64,000 nucleotides of DNA from contig MPNW01000004.1 of assembly GCA_011800805.1 (NCBI GenBank), forward strand, positions 8,786 through 72,785, in the 5' to 3' direction. The position numbers were made by a program, and so were the translations under genes. The stretch is from Hirudo medicinalis (lineage: Eukaryota > Annelida > Clitellata > Hirudinida > Hirudinidae). Within the stretch, counting starts at the first letter, position 1. The number at the start of each line of letters is the position of its first letter. Below the pieces are notes generated by a model that had not been told where the DNA came from, made no database searches, and saw only the letters and a list, made by a program, of their open reading frames with translations. Positions 22,311-35,744 of this stretch are shown piece by piece.

Positions 22311-24230
22311 TTGGAAACAACACAGTTTGTGGTCAAATTATCAAGTAATCAAATTTTAAATTATACTCAAACAACATTTTTAGTGACTAGTGACTTTTCT
22401 TTAGCATTTAAAATATTTATACTTATACATTTCACGGATTTAATAGTTGTCTTGAATTATTCTTTTTCAAGGTCATTTCGTGCCTTCACCAAACAAGGCC
22501 CACGAATGCCTTGCCTTGAATCCATGGCAACTCTGAGATTTCGGCAATTCCATTCTTCTCTATAGTCACCCTGCCTCCCCCAATATCCTAAAGCCGAACA
22601 TTGAAATCTCCACCAGCTGAGTTCCTGACATATCATCTCCATCGCTTCATCGACACCCGGGTGGTCTTCTATAGTCTAACCGAAAGGTTCGATCCGAACC
22701 TCTGGCGTCAGCGACTTCGAGCAATCCATAGCCTCACAATCATCGAGAATATCACTCTCTCTGCCCCCATCAGCAGATTCCGCCCTGTCCACAATTTCTG
22801 GCTCTGAAAAGATTTCCTCTAAAAGCTTCACGAAATAGTATTTTTACACCTACGATGTTTTTGAGTTTTTGAGGTCGTCCTAATCCTAACTCAACTAAAA
22901 TTAAGGGTATTTGTAATTTTTTTACATGTAATAGTATAAACATATACCAATCATGTTATATAGTATGTTATATCCTACAACTATAACTATATGTGTATAA
23001 CTAATAATAATAATACTAATACTAATAATAAACTACACATATAGTTATTTTTCAAATTGTTTCATTCAATTGTTTTTTTACTTAATTTATTTAACTATTG
23101 AGTTAACATTAAATTATTAGTAATATCTTCGTTGTTATGAATCTTATCAATTTGGTTATATTCATTGTAAAAGCTCAAACTCTTTGATAAATCACAATGT
23201 CAGAATAATCTAATGATTTGAATTGGATAAGCACTTTCTAAAGGAACAAAAATCACGTTTAGCGTGAGAACATAATTTAATGAAGGAGTCAAAATGAAGG
23301 AATAACTACTCTAATGACATTGACCAAATTTTAGGATAAAATCTGATAAACTAACGTCATCATCAACGTTTTCATAATCATCACAATCAATATTAACAAC
23401 AGTTTAGACATCGCTACATCGTACATTGATTCTTAATGAAAACGTTTATCCAACTCACGTGTTGCTGCATTAACACAGGCAGTTTGAGCAAATTTCTTTT
23501 AAGAAAAATGTGTCTGTATATTTATCAAACGATGCTAAATACCATTTTTAAACGAGACGATGCGAGTTAGTTTAGTCTTAGACTACATTTTTATAATTAG
23601 CATTGAAATCTACTATGTCATATCTCGATGAAACAATTTCAGTCATTAGCACAATTTCAACACAATTTCGTCCAAAGAATTAAATATCGTTATTTCAATT
23701 ATTAAAAGATTAGCTCCCCAAAGCAAAGAAATGCTGAAAGTGAATTACATCAAGACTTTATATAAGTGAAAGAAGGTGGAGTCTCTTCCGTAACATTTTT
23801 TGGTTCATTGGCCGGGATATTTTGAGCACTATCCACTGAAATTGCTCGTATGCATGTCAATCATCGCCATTGGCAGCTCGAACCATGTTCGTAAATTGTT
23901 TGAGGAAGTCGTTTTGATAATTTTTGGAAAATTCAGAGTTCATGAAATTTTGTTCTTGACGTTATTATCGTAATTTTCTTTTTGATTTTCAATTTGAATG
24001 TTGACATATATATTCTATTACTTCCGTTCATATTCATATTATTCATATAACTTATGTTATCATTTCCACACAAATAAATTACATTTTTTTTATTTTTGAA
24101 ATAATAATGAACTTAAAATTTGTAGTTGTGATATCATTATTGATTTTACAGTTGATTTTAATAAAAAGTATTTTGGATATTTTATTTTTAGAAAAATATT
24201 TAGATTTAATAATAATAATAATAAAGCAGC
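22311..24230. other. Gene-poor DNA
   Basis: No gene recognised. 22450-22810 is less AT-rich and has short open frames on both strands but no family resemblance, so it may be an old unclassified repeat. The rest is AT-rich unique sequence with small (AAT)n runs, for example near 23008 and 24208. Confidence 0.5.
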
Positions 24231-24234
24231 CTGC

Positions 24235-24720
24235 TTGGTCCCAGACTCTTTCTGTCATACATTAGTTAATTTCCTAATTTATTTAAGGATTCTAACGTTG
24301 TTTGCAAGCTGTTTGCTGACGATGTCAAGCTTTACTGCTTGCCTACTCAGTCCCACACCCATATCTTTTTGTTTAAAAGACGAGGATATTTTAAAGCTTG
24401 CATTCTGCACATATATCAAGCCAATTCCCGACTATTCCTCACCAGCCTGGAATCCACACCACAAATACCCAATCGATCAAATTGAAAGCACCCAAAAACG
24501 GATTCTCAAAATCAATTCCATCCTTGGCAGCACCTCCTTATATGGAAAATCTCAAACTTCTCAATCTTCAAACCTTGGAAAAAAAGCCACCTCTTGACTG
24601 CTTTAACTCTCTGCTACAAAATACTGAAAGGATTTACCAACTCTTCTTTCAAATAATCCCTACTTGCCCAGGACTACCCAGACACGAGAGGACACAACTT
24701 TAAGCTTCGATGCAGTAAAT
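24235..24720 (+). mobile_element. LINE reverse-transcriptase relic, plus orientation
   Basis: The open but shifted frames carry an FADDVKLY-like remnant (LFADDVKLYCLPTQS in the shifted frame), then ILKLAFCTYIKPIPDYSSPA, WNPHHKYPIDQIESTQKRIL and PYMENLKLLNLQTLEK. These are the landmarks of the reverse-transcriptase thumb of jockey/CR1-type LINEs ('YVRPILEY..WNP..D...IE..QRR'). Frameshifts between the blocks show that it is dead. Confidence 0.85.
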
Positions 24721-24839
24721 TCTACACAATGTCAATTATTTTTTATAATAGAATTGTCAGACCTCGGAACGCATTGCCTGTTAAAATTGTTAATTCATCC
24801 ACATTTTCGCACCTTGATGCTAAAGACTTTGACTTTAAC

Positions 24840-25860
24840 GGATATCTGACTTATGTTTGATTATCAAGTTATTTTTGTCATTCGGGGCGGCTGATGTTTT
24901 TGTTCTTATAATTCTGTACAAATTTGTCTTAGTGGTCAATAGCGCCCTTCTGTTTGTGGAATAAATAAAATAAAAATAAATAAATAAATAATGATGATGA
25001 CGATGACGACGATGACGATAACAATAGTTCATTTGAATGGCATCGTGCGCATTGCGCCGGAAGCGACTTGGTTTTTGGTCAATGGATGTCCGGATGAGAT
25101 GGGTCTTCAGCTGACGCTGAAAGAGTTCCAAGGCAGGTTGTGATCTGATAAGCAGAGGTAGATCGTTCCAGACGGCGGAGGAGGCATCGTAAAAGGAGCT
25201 TTTTGTTTGACAAGGGATGACCGGTGGACTGGTTGGTTTAGGTGAATGTCGAAATTTGAACGAAGTCGGTGAATGAGGGAGTGTGGTGCAGCTAGAGTAC
25301 GATATACGATGTCTTCAATTTTGAAGATGATGCGATGGCGGATAGGCAGCCAGTGCAGTCAGAACTAGTGAAGCTGGGATTGACGAGCCTCGCAAAATTA
25401 TTTTGGATGCGTTGGAGGGAATGTATTTAGAGGTGTAGATACAGAAGAGTAAAGTCAATATTCTTTATCTGTTGTTTTAAAAGTCTTACAAGTTGAACAT
25501 ATTGCGCGGTATTCTTTAAGTAGTTCATTTCATTACTTTTGTTCGTGTGGTGCCTACTTGTAACGTGTTAATGAGGGTCAGTCTGATAGCGGAAGCATGC
25601 GTTTCCTTAAGGCTGACCCTTGAGTTATTTTATTTGGTTTATTGAGTTGCTTTGGTTTTTATTATTGCGGTGCTTGGTTGAATAAAATTAAAATTAAAAA
25701 AAAATAAGCTGCAGTAGTCCAGGTGGGAACTATCTAAACTACGTTCAGTAATTAAGTTATGGGCAGAAATTGTCAAAGGTCGCCGAGGAGTTTTAAGATG
25801 GTAGAGGAATGAAGGAGAGAGCTGGCGATTTTTATTGAAGAAGGGCGAGATCATTGTCTT
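24840..25860 (-). mobile_element. LINE reverse-transcriptase relic, minus orientation, interrupted
   Basis: Read on the minus strand across frames: FYHLKTPRRPLTISAHNLIT, then DSSHLDYCS (25860-25710), followed by an A-rich break of about 270 bp at 25440-25710. After that come LQRIQNNFARLVNP, 'LPIRHRIIFKIEDIVYRTL', a WNDLPLLIRSQPALELFQRQ block and LKTHLIRTSID (25440-25050). Order and motifs match the C-terminal third of a CR1/L2-like LINE. Frameshifts are visible. It is head-on with the relic at 24235-24720. Confidence 0.85.
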
Positions 25861-26461
25861 GAGGTAAGTGTCCCAATAAACGTGATTTCTGAATTCTGCG
25901 AGTTGAGTTGAAGTTGAATTTATTATTTAGTTTAGATTATGCATTTTGGATGGAATGATCCACATCTGACAATTCCGAAATAGTTAGAAAATTTCCGGGT
26001 AATTGATTCTAATGTTGATAAAGCGAAACGATTAGAATATCGAGGGTATGTGTGTTAAATATGTTTGTGCCACATTATGGTAACATTTTTTTATGGTAGA
26101 AAGCATTTTAAATCACAAATCGGGATACGAGTCACTGACAATGCTGTTTGAATGATTGTAATTGAATCATATTCAAATGAACCATATTCATCATGTTCAA
26201 AGAACTTAACGTCCTTTTATGCTTAACGTCCAGTATGTAGTAGAAAAACTTGGTAGGTAATGTTTTTACACTCTATCAAACTAATTTCTAATTATTTTAG
26301 CAATGCCGATTATTTTCGATCGTTCTTGCGTTTCCATCCTCAGAATAACTTCATCTGGAAAACAAAAAATTATACTTTTCTAGTTTGGATGAATCAGTTA
26401 TTACCTGAAATTTGTCTGTCAGTGAGTGTCCACAAAATGATATTCTCATTAATCAAACTCT
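25861..26461. other. AT-rich DNA, no feature recognised
   Basis: No exon, RNA gene or recognisable repeat. A 69-codon open frame at 26260-26469 has no family resemblance. Confidence 0.5.
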
Positions 26462-26690
26462 TTGTTTAGGAGCTCCAACAACAGAGGCATACATCCGTAT
26501 AGGGCTGTATCCCTAACAATATTTTGCATGGTAGAGGCTAACAATAGAAATAGCATGACCCAAGAACGTTTGAATTCGGTTGTATTGTATCATATTAAAA
26601 AGGAAATCCTTGACAAAGTCAATCTGAGTGATGTAGCAGAACAACTTGTTGAATGTTCGGAGATCAGAAGTGGATTTTGGTTCTTTTAAC
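26462..26690 (+). mobile_element. hAT-type transposase C-terminal remnant
   Basis: A frame across 26540-26690 contains NSMTQERLNSVVLYHIKKEI followed by a DKVNLSDVAEQLVE block. This resembles the end of the hAT family dimerisation domain ('..MSQERLNGLALLSIE..'). Only the terminal part is present, and upstream codons are broken. The assignment rests on one motif, so it is moderate. Confidence 0.5.
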
Positions 26691-29600
26691 ATTTGAAATC
26701 GATTGATACTGTTTCATACGTAATAACAAAAACTACCTGTAGAAGTACAATACAATTGTATTAATATGAGGATTATTTAGCATATAATAGCAAATTTTAT
26801 CATTTATGTTGTTGTTTAATTGAAGCCATGCCAAAAATTTTTTTTTGTAGATTTACGCCCCTGTCCCAGAGGGAATCCTCGGATGAGTCTTCGTGAGTCT
26901 TTTGTTGCTTGTGCTCTCTTGGGTAGGTATCGTACCTGGTGATCAGCTGACTGACCATGTATAATAATAAATAGCGTCTAAGTAATGAAGATAACCAGTT
27001 ATCATGTTTAATAAGCTTATTATTTCAAATTATTACGTTAGATATTCAGCTTTTGGAATTTATTACTATTAATTTTATTTTAATCATTGTCATAACCTAG
27101 CACCTCGTCAACAGAGCATAATGAGTAACACGTGTTCAGTGTGCTTAGAATTAATAAATGATATTGCTACAAAATCTTTGTTCCTAACAGATATTCTGTC
27201 TATCGTAGCATTTATCAGTCTATTAAAATTCAGTAATTTTGAAATATAATTATTCTTTTTTTTTAATTGTAAGTGTAAATATTTACATACCCTATCTCTT
27301 TCCATTAAACATTAAACATATCTTAGAATATTTATACTAAATTGTTTTGTTACTTATTTTATTGTTTTTATTTTATTAATAATGTTAGTATTATGATAAT
27401 ATATAATTTATATTAGAAACATATAAATAAATATTTTTATTATTTATATATATAATAATAATATTATTTATTAATAATTAATTATTAATAATTAATAATA
27501 ATAATAATTATTATTATTTTATATAATTATTATTATTTATAATGGTATAATAATATTAATAAATAATATTATTATTAATAATTATTATATTAATTATTAT
27601 TATTATTATTATTATTTATTAATTAATATTATTATATATTATATTATATATATTAATATATTATAATATTATTATTATTATTATTATTATTACTAAGAAC
27701 AGCAATAATAATATCAATGAGAGGCTCGACATTGCGATATGTATTATATCACATTTATTTGTTATTTGTCTGCCAGAAATAACAAACCACAACACTAATA
27801 AGACTTAACAACTAATAACAATAAGATACATGTTAATTAATTGTTTGTATCACGATTGCTATCAAACTCTGTGAAAATTTGCAAATTTCAGTGCATTTGT
27901 GCCCTTTTAAGATTTGCTTTTTTTTGTGCTCAGGTCCCTGATTTTGCTTTTGCTTTTTAGTTACACGTGTTCCAAGCATTTTTCACCGGTCCTCTGCCCG
28001 AGTTTGTTAATAAATAAAATAAATGACAATTCCATTTACATGATAATTAATGTTATCGATATCAACTAATGTCACTCAGCATTATCATTCAATGAGGATT
28101 TACATAGGAAATTTGTATTCATTTTAACGAGTATTTATTTATTTCATCTTATTTATTACTTGCTCTGATGGTAATAACGATGGCAAATATGAAACTATTT
28201 AGACCGAAATATCAGCTCAGTTTCAAATAACTTAACAAACTTCAAAAATAAACAATTTTTTAAGTTAAAAAATGGGCTAATGATGCTTGTAACACAATTT
28301 AGAATATAACATTAGACATGGTAATATTTTAAGCTATGTTTTTATGATTGTTCATTCTATTATTTTTAAAAACTACTGTAGTACTAATTGCAACGTATTC
28401 AACGTCACAGACACACCTGGGAAGAACATTTCTCTCAGGTGTCCTGCGTGTTGAGCACCTGCATGTATTAAATGCCTAACTACCTGTATTGTGGCGTAGG
28501 TAGTAATGATGATGGTTGCTGTCGTTGTAGGTATGATCTCAACTTAGGTTATCTCGTATATCTTCTAATGGCTGGTTAAGCCACTTTGCCAAGGTAGCAA
28601 AATTACGTGATTCTCAACGGAAGACCAACCAACTTTGTCCTCTTATTTAAAATATCTCTAGAAATAGTGAATAATAAATTCTATATTTCCCGCTTCATTC
28701 TATAATCTCCAAGTAAACTACATAATTACCACTATGTTAATTAATTTGCGAGTTTATAAATAAAAATAATATGGCTTATAGTTAGCGATAAAAGCCTACG
28801 ACAAAAGTGTAATAACTCTCTAGATTTTTTTAAGAAAGCCAAAGACGGCTTATAACTTATATTGGATGGTCTTTATTTTTATGTTAATATTATCTTGGAG
28901 ACATACTGTTCTCATTTATTGTCGATAAGTCCATTTGCACAATCACAACGAGTCTACATTTATGCAATGCAATATGGATTCCTGTAATATCAAGGCGAGG
29001 CGCATTTGTAATACATTGTTTTGACAGTTCCTGATTCTCGCAATTTCTCCACTTCGTGTTTTGCAAATGAAATCCATTCTCTCGGAAAAAGTAACAATTT
29101 ATTTCTTGGAACCCAGTAAACGATCTTTTTCCCCCCATTTATTTCGACTGAATTTCTTCCGAATTAAATGCCCTTTTTTTGTGGAGGTGAACAATAATTG
29201 GAATATGTGACCTTTGTTAAATCGCGACATGCTCCAATTAGTTTGATGATTAGGAATGATGCTGAATAATTTTTAAATAAAATAATAAACTGCAAACTTA
29301 CTAAGTTTCATAATATCGTATGCATATAAAGGCCGTAAAACCAAGACTTGAATTGAATATTCGCAACAAAAGTTACGGAAGCGCTTTTGACCGCAATGAA
29401 ATTCAAAAATCATGTGGTCTACTTGATTTGTTTCATTCATTTCCACTTCCTTCAGATTATTATCTTATGTTAAAGGATGACTTCCGTTTATTATTGTCTC
29501 CATAGAGGCGTCCATCTCAGAGCGCCAATGTCTTATCCATTGTCAAACGAAACTGTAAACGGAAAAGAGCTGGATCTCAGAGGATCAATGCTTTTCTTTG

Positions 29601-31321
29601 AGAGCTCCCGAATTGAATAAGTACTTAGAATTATGGAAATAATTGCATAAATATCCCATCAAATTAATCTAATTTTATCTGAAATAGCTAATAATTACTT
29701 TTTCATTTACAAAAACTTAGAAAATAAATTTGAGGCCTAAGGAACCTAAAGATTAAAATTAGTCCCCCTCAGTGCCGCACAAACCTGTTAAAAAGGACCT
29801 GTTAATAAAGTTATGACAAAAGACAATAAGGCATCTAGCACGTGGTCCTACCATGCATGCGGGAGATACAAGCATCATGCAGTCTTTCTTAGAAAACTAC
29901 ATGCTATCTAACTCTCCCATGGTTCTTAATCTAGTAAAAGAAGTATAAAGAGACTAGGTTACGGTGACATGATTATATATTTGTGTAATTCTACATAAAT
30001 GGAGATCTTTTGAGGAATCACCTTAAGGTATAATGATGGATTAACAAAACATCACCTTCTTACAATTTGTACGCATTTCTACCTAAAACATAAAGAAAAT
30101 ATTTAAACCTAATAATTTTTAATAGGTCCTATTAAAAAGTTCACAGAAATGTCCGTCGGAACGGCTTTGAATATTCTTAAATGTTGAAGAACTGTTTGTT
30201 CGGTAAACTGAGCGCTTCCACAATTTGGCTTTTACAGCTCACATATTTTCAGGAATAGCGGCTTCTAAGACAGAAAACATGAATATGGAGATTCTAACAT
30301 GTTTCCGGTCCTGAGTAACATATGAAATTTTAGTTTTGAGCAAATTGAATTCTGTAAAATAAGCAAGTTGAATTGGTGAAGCGTTAACAAATAATATTGA
30401 CTATTAGTTGTAGTGATTTATAATGTCGCTCATTATCAATAGATTAAACACTATCAATAAAACACTAACCTTGCAAGTTATTAATTTTGAGGACCTCCTT
30501 TAACAGTTTATTAATTCAACTAGGTTGGACAGTTGCAAAACATTTTCAAATATTAAACATAAGTGCTAACTTGTAAAGACATCAAAGATGATGTAAAGAG
30601 TCCCATTTTCATTATTTATCGATAATAAATGGAAATGCTTCTTTAATCGAGCATTTTTAAACATTGGATTACTTGAACATACTGACGTCTTTTTACTATT
30701 GTTATAAATTATATAATTAAATATCATTAATAAACTGTGTAATTAAATATTATTAATATACTACACTATTAATGTACTATAATTAAATATTATTAATTTA
30801 TCATTATTACCGGTATGTTTAAAAACGAAGCGCTTAGCATGTTGGTGACAATGGCTGAACAAAAACTTGGACTGTACTCCAAGCAGTTCCTTGCTCAAAA
30901 CAGCCTGACGTGAATGTTCATCACATCGCATTTCTGCGGGGATTAAAATTAGCGCATGTCTTTTAGGAGCACCCCAACATAATCCCAGGTGTCAGCAAGT
31001 ATTATGCCTCTTTTATTACGACTTTGTCCTCGTTTTGCTATTTTTACCCATTTCTTTCAGATTTATTGGTTTGGTTGAATCCTATTGAATCTTGGAGTCG
31101 TCCATGAAACCAGATTTACTAGAGAACATTAGGGGAAATAGTCACTCCAAGAGCGACGCCTTAGCTAAAAAGGGTTCAACAGCAAGAGGTAGTCAAAATA
31201 GTTTGTGAAAATAGTTCATTAAATTTAAAAGGGAATCACTCTTATTGTTTTAGTGAATTATTTCAAGATTTGAAAATTGGCAAACAATCCAGGATTAGGA
31301 TCAGGGAACATCGAGATATCT
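26691..31321. other. Gene-poor AT-rich region
   Basis: No gene recognised. It includes a very AT-rich low-complexity block (listed separately). Around 26865-26960 a stretch shows a weak likeness to the 3' part of the tRNA-like element at 36.55 kb. Open frames at 28890-29138 (-) and 29320-29505 (+) have no family resemblance and are probably chance. Confidence 0.5.
27355..27705. repeat. TAA/TTA-rich low-complexity block
   Basis: About 350 bp almost wholly A and T, built from ATTATT, TAATAA and TATA units on both strands, with many self-complementary segments. Ends in a clean (ATT)n run at about 27670-27692. Confidence 0.9.
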
Positions 31322-33537
31322 CTAAGTTTTTAGGAATTTGGCACAGTAATTCTCACTAATTTCAAACACTTTCTTGGCCAACTCATCATTCTGAGCAATC
31401 TTTGAAGGTCTCTTTGATTTGCAATCACTAAAGTACAGGCCCGATATTCTCTCCAATTCTCTTGAAATAGCCAAATGTATGGTAGTCTGTGCTCCATCCC
31501 TGGGTGACTGATGAAAGTGATAAATTATTGAAAATTTAAAACCAACTTTCTCAATGAAGTATTATTAATAAAAATGGTAAATAACATGAAACATGTCAGA
31601 GAATAACATGAGACCTTGAAGAATAAATTTGAGGAGATATTGCAAATGATTCTCCAGGGTCCAGAAAGCTTGTTGAAGATATTTGTCCTCACAATTCCAG
31701 GGTGAAGACAGTTGATAGTAACATCTAGTTTATATTCATCAGTTAAAATCATTATTTTATAATGAAATGCTTATACATCAATTAATTTAATGGTAACTCA
31801 AAAAAAATTAGCATTATCAACATACTGGTGCCAAGAAGTTGTCTGCTTAATTCCTTTGTAAATAGTATCAGGAGAAGCTTAGATCTGCTGTACAACAAGT
31901 TAGAAGGCTTATCCTCACAATTCAGATTGGTGAGATCAAGAGAAGTAGTGAGAACATGCATCATTGAAGATACACTAATTATGCGACTTGGTTGAGATTT
32001 CTTGAGGAGGTCTTCAATAATACTTGATAGTTAGTCAGACATTTCCAAACTGTCACAATGAAATAACAGCAGTAAATGAACTAACCTAACAATAGCATAG
32101 TCAGCAAAAAATGCCCCAAGTAGTTTGTTACAAAAACTTTTTCAAATCCTTCAGAAGTCCTCTCAATTTTATTACCTACATATAACAGACAAGCTTTATT
32201 GTTGTTCAACAATTTAGTAACATGATTATTATTATTGTTGTTATTCAACTAATATCAACTAATATATTAGTGGCAAATATTAGAATTTATAGAAACATTT
32301 ATTGGAACAAGAGTTTTTCTAAAAAAGAGATTAATGAGTGCTTCTATTTAGTCCTATCAGTTTCTGGAATGACTTTCAGGAATTGCAAATATAATGCATG
32401 TTTTAGCAAGAACATTTTACAATTACTTTGTAACTAGTTTTGTGACAGTTATTTTCATTCCTCATTTTACTATTCTTTATTAAGTATTAGATTAATATAA
32501 CAAAATTCATTTATTTGGGCTGTATGATAACGAACCATTTGGTCCAGGAATTCCAGCATTGAGGATCAACACATGAAGGGATTTCTCATCCCTGATGAAG
32601 TTCTCTGCAAATTTCTTGACACAGGCTAAACTTGATACATCTAGCTTTTTGGCAATGACTTCTGCATTTCCAGTCTTTAGTTTGATTTCTTCAGCCACTT
32701 TCTCAGCATTTTCAAAGTCCCTGCAGGCCATTATAATCCTTGCTTGCCTTCTAGCTAAGTCAAGGACTGTCTCATATCCAATACCTAACATGAAAATGAA
32801 AGCAGTTTTAACTTTTTAACTTTTCTTATTAACATTTACTTTTGTTATGACACTGTGACTGTTAAATTTTTACAATTTGGGACTAGTCAACCAGTTAGTC
32901 TAAGCACTAAACATAAAGATCATAAATAATTATTTATATTGACTGAGAAAATTAATATCTGTGCAATAACCACTTATTATTTTCAATGTCAGTATTTACT
33001 TAATCCTATCTTAAATTCATCTATTCTGTCCATGTGAATGGTTTCATTATTTAACTTATTCCATAGAGAAACCACCATGTACTAAAATAATTATTTTTAA
33101 AGTCTCCTGAAGCCTTCCTCTAAAACTTCCTCAAGAATGTCTCATTATTTGTTTACATAATGCTTCAGTTTTTTTTTTCATTAATAATAAAGGCTTTATC
33201 ATAAAAAAAAATACAGAGATTACTTCATTTCTGCAAAATGTAGTACATTAAATTGTAGCGAGACGATTAGCGGAAATTCTGGGTAGTTTTTTGTTAAGAA
33301 CACGTTCATTGAATTTGTGTATTCATAAGATTATCAAATTGCCGTTTAAACTGTTAACACTAGCAAAGAATAGATGTTAAATGGAAAAAACTTACCTTTA
33401 TCAGAACCAGTAACGAGTACCGTCTTGCCTTTCAATAGATCGCCACAAACACATTCTCCATTAGTTAATTTGAGGTATAACAATACGGCAAAATAAATAA
33501 CCATTAAAGAACATGCAAAAACCAAAACACCCGTCAT
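31322..33537 (-). CDS. Short-chain dehydrogenase, retinol dehydrogenase (RDH11-14) type
   Basis: A membrane-anchored NADP(H)-dependent SDR, probably oxidising or reducing retinoids or other lipids at the ER. Exons: 33537-33396, 32784 to about 32535, 32175-32086, 32022-31826, 31734-31615 and 31507-31322 (TAG). Exon 1 gives an N-terminal membrane anchor, then GKTVLVTGSDKG. This joins GIGYETVLDLARR to complete the TGxxxGxG nucleotide-binding motif. Further landmarks are IIMACRD, KLDVSSL, LILNAGIPG (NAG motif), VTNYLGHFLLT, SRIISVSS with catalytic Ser, YSRSK (catalytic Tyr and Lys), NCLHPGIVRTN and the terminal SPRDGAQTTIHLAIS (here without the usual W of 'EGAQT'). Phases fit except at the end of exon 2, where the donor is uncertain. 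Total about 310 codons, normal for RDH11-14. Confidence 0.93.
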
Positions 33538-34499
33538 CGTTCAAGCTCCCATCCTATGAAAAAGAAAAAAAAACCATCGCCTGAGTAACAAGGACAATCA
33601 TAATAAAAGGCTGAATTTTTGAATAAGCTCCGCTTGCTCGCATTTCAACATTTCATGGGCGTTTGAACCAAAATTTATGTCCAATTAGATAAATAAATAT
33701 CTATTTGAACTCGAATGATACTTATTTATTTATTTTATTTATTTATTTCAAAAGTGAGCAGAGATCAAGTGCCTCTTACCTGCTCACAAGCAAACAAGAA
33801 AATTTTAAATGAAAGATGTGACTCTAACTTATCATTTGTAGAAAAGGAAGGTAGTAAGATCGTGGTCATTGATAAGACAGGTGAATCGACTGTAGGTTGT
33901 GGATGAAACGATGTCATTGGTGAGAGAGTCCCAAATTTTGATTTGATGAACATTTTGACATCATTGGGCAGAGGAGATAGAAGAGTTTGCCTCTTGAAGA
34001 GGACGATGATGAAGTGATGCAGCTCGATGACTCCAATATCGCACTATTTTCATATTGATGCAGGAATTTGACATTCTGGTGTCGCGTTGGTTGAATTATC
34101 AAGCCTTCATAAGGAACTAAACAATGCCAATATAGATTAGTTTATTTTAGAAAACAAAAGCGTTTTTGTAGTTTTTATTTATTTATTTATAAGATCTTCC
34201 GATGTAATGATTATTTCCAGATAAGATAATCTTATCGAACATTAGTTTTTGGCTTGGCTCCATACTAAATGCTTTCTAAAAATCTAATTAATATTTATGT
34301 ACTCTCTGATTGGCTGTCTGCCTTCGTGAATTCTATATGCCGAGGTGCTTATTCGATGTTACCACCTTTTGTTATAGACCTTTTTTGCTTCTCTTGAAGA
34401 ATTCCTTTGAAAATCCAAAGAATCCAAGAACCAATGCGCTCCTGCCTCTGCACATATCAGATTAACTAAAAATAATATTATTACATCCGCTACTCCCTC

Positions 34500-34740
34500 G
34501 ACTATTCCTGGGTTTCTCGTTGGAAGATGGATCCTGCTCGTTATCAGTGCTCCTAGCGATTCATCCAAGCATTTATAAAAACGTGGGCAGTATAAGTGGG
34601 CGAAGGTAAATGTGGGCGAATAAGAATAGAAGAATTACTGATTTTCCAAGACCTTAGGACGTCCCAGTACCAGGGAATTATGCATGCTTTTCTAATTAGG
34701 AAGGGTACTAACCAATAGCCGGGGGTGCACCTGCCCAACT
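34500..34740 (+). repeat. Dispersed repeat, copy A
   Basis: Shares the landmarks ATCAGTGCTC, ATTCATCCAAGCATTT and CCTTAGGACGTCC-like blocks, in the same order and orientation, with 38985-39115. The two copies differ by indels. No open frame is kept, so it is probably a non-autonomous repeat of unknown class. Confidence 0.7.
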
Positions 34741-34883
34741 GGTCATCCGATGACCTTTTTTTGCTTATCCATCACCCAATTTACATAAAACTTGGTTGCT
34801 TGTATGGAGAGGTGAAGGCACCGTCGCAGGGGGAGGGATGGTGGTAAATATCTCCTTGCCCAGTATTATAAAAAAAAAAGCAA

Positions 34884-35003
34884 CAGTCATTACGTGCAGT
34901 ATTCGAAACCCAGCTTGCACCGCCACAAAGCGCCGGCTCCCAGGGTCTAAGCGCCCCCGACGCTCATAGCGCTATATAAATACACTTACATTACATTAGC
35001 TAT
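34884..35003 (+). mobile_element. tRNA-derived SINE, copy 2 (5' truncated)
   Basis: Starts just before the B box (TATTCGAAACCC), continues through 'agcttgcaccgccacaaagcgcc' and ends with GCGCTATATAAATACA and an ACATT tail, parallel to the copy at 10.94 kb. The A-box half is missing. Confidence 0.85.
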
Positions 35004-35453
35004 CGGGACGACCCGTAGTTTTGTTTCATCCACAGAACTTCTAAAGTTTTAAAATTCCTTTTAATGAGAAAAGTTTTTTTTAGTATCAAATTATTTTATT
35101 TTCAAATAACAAAAAGCCAAGCCCCATTTTAAATCAAAGTATAAAAAATCATGTAGTTATAAAATTTTAATCATATAATTATATCTAGAAATAACTAGAC
35201 AAATGAGTTAAATTAAAAGTGTAATTATTTATTGATGAAACACAAACTTTTGTCTGCTTTGTAACATCTGTAAGCAGAAAAAATTCCTTATAAAAAGCAA
35301 TGGCAATACCATTAGGTATTTTTAATTTTATTCTGATTTTAAAACCTTGCTTAGTTCGGCTCTAATTACTCGCGGCTGATATATTTATTCCTAAGATTCT
35401 ATTCGTGTGGGGACTGTGTTTTTCTTTGGCATAGTTGGCGGTAGAGTTTGGAG

Positions 35454-35482
35454 ATGAACGACCAGGAGAGGAACAATAGGGT
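35454..35482 (+). other. Possible first exon (ATG plus strong donor)
   Basis: ATGAACGACCAGGAGAGGAA (MNDQERNNR) runs into AATAGG|GTGAGT, a consensus 5' splice site, after a GC-richer upstream stretch. I could not find the following exon, so this could be a gene start, an alternative AHCYL leader or chance. Confidence 0.25.
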
Positions 35483-35744
35483 GAGTTTGGTGCATCTGGT
35501 TGTGTTTATGGTTAGATATCCTGATAATCTATTTTATTTTAGCAACTTTGTAATACCGGTCATACTTTGTTGCATCAATCTTATTGCACGTGACATTTGT
35601 TTGTTCTTCCATTGATTCTAATAAATGTCCTTGATTTTTATGATTGAACGCAAGATTCTGAAATTACAATTGATGAAAATCCAATTCAGTGACTTGGTAG
35701 AGATTTGCATGAAAAATTTTGATTTTTATGTACGTTGACTTTAA

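Larger units (their letters stand above)
33538..35453. other. Intergenic DNA with repeat fragments
   Basis: Contains (TTTA)n near 33720-33750, a copy of a dispersed repeat (34500-34740), a SINE fragment (34884-35003) and AT-rich unique sequence. No gene recognised. Confidence 0.55.

Noticed and set aside
24835..25131. 98-codon minus-strand ORF rich in His and Tyr
   Set aside because: Its first third is the LINE C-terminal block (LKTHLIRTSID) and the rest is translated GATGAC and TAAA repeats.
28890..29505. ORFs of 82 (-) and 61 (+) codons
   Set aside because: No motif, signal peptide or flanking splice sites. Such lengths are expected by chance.
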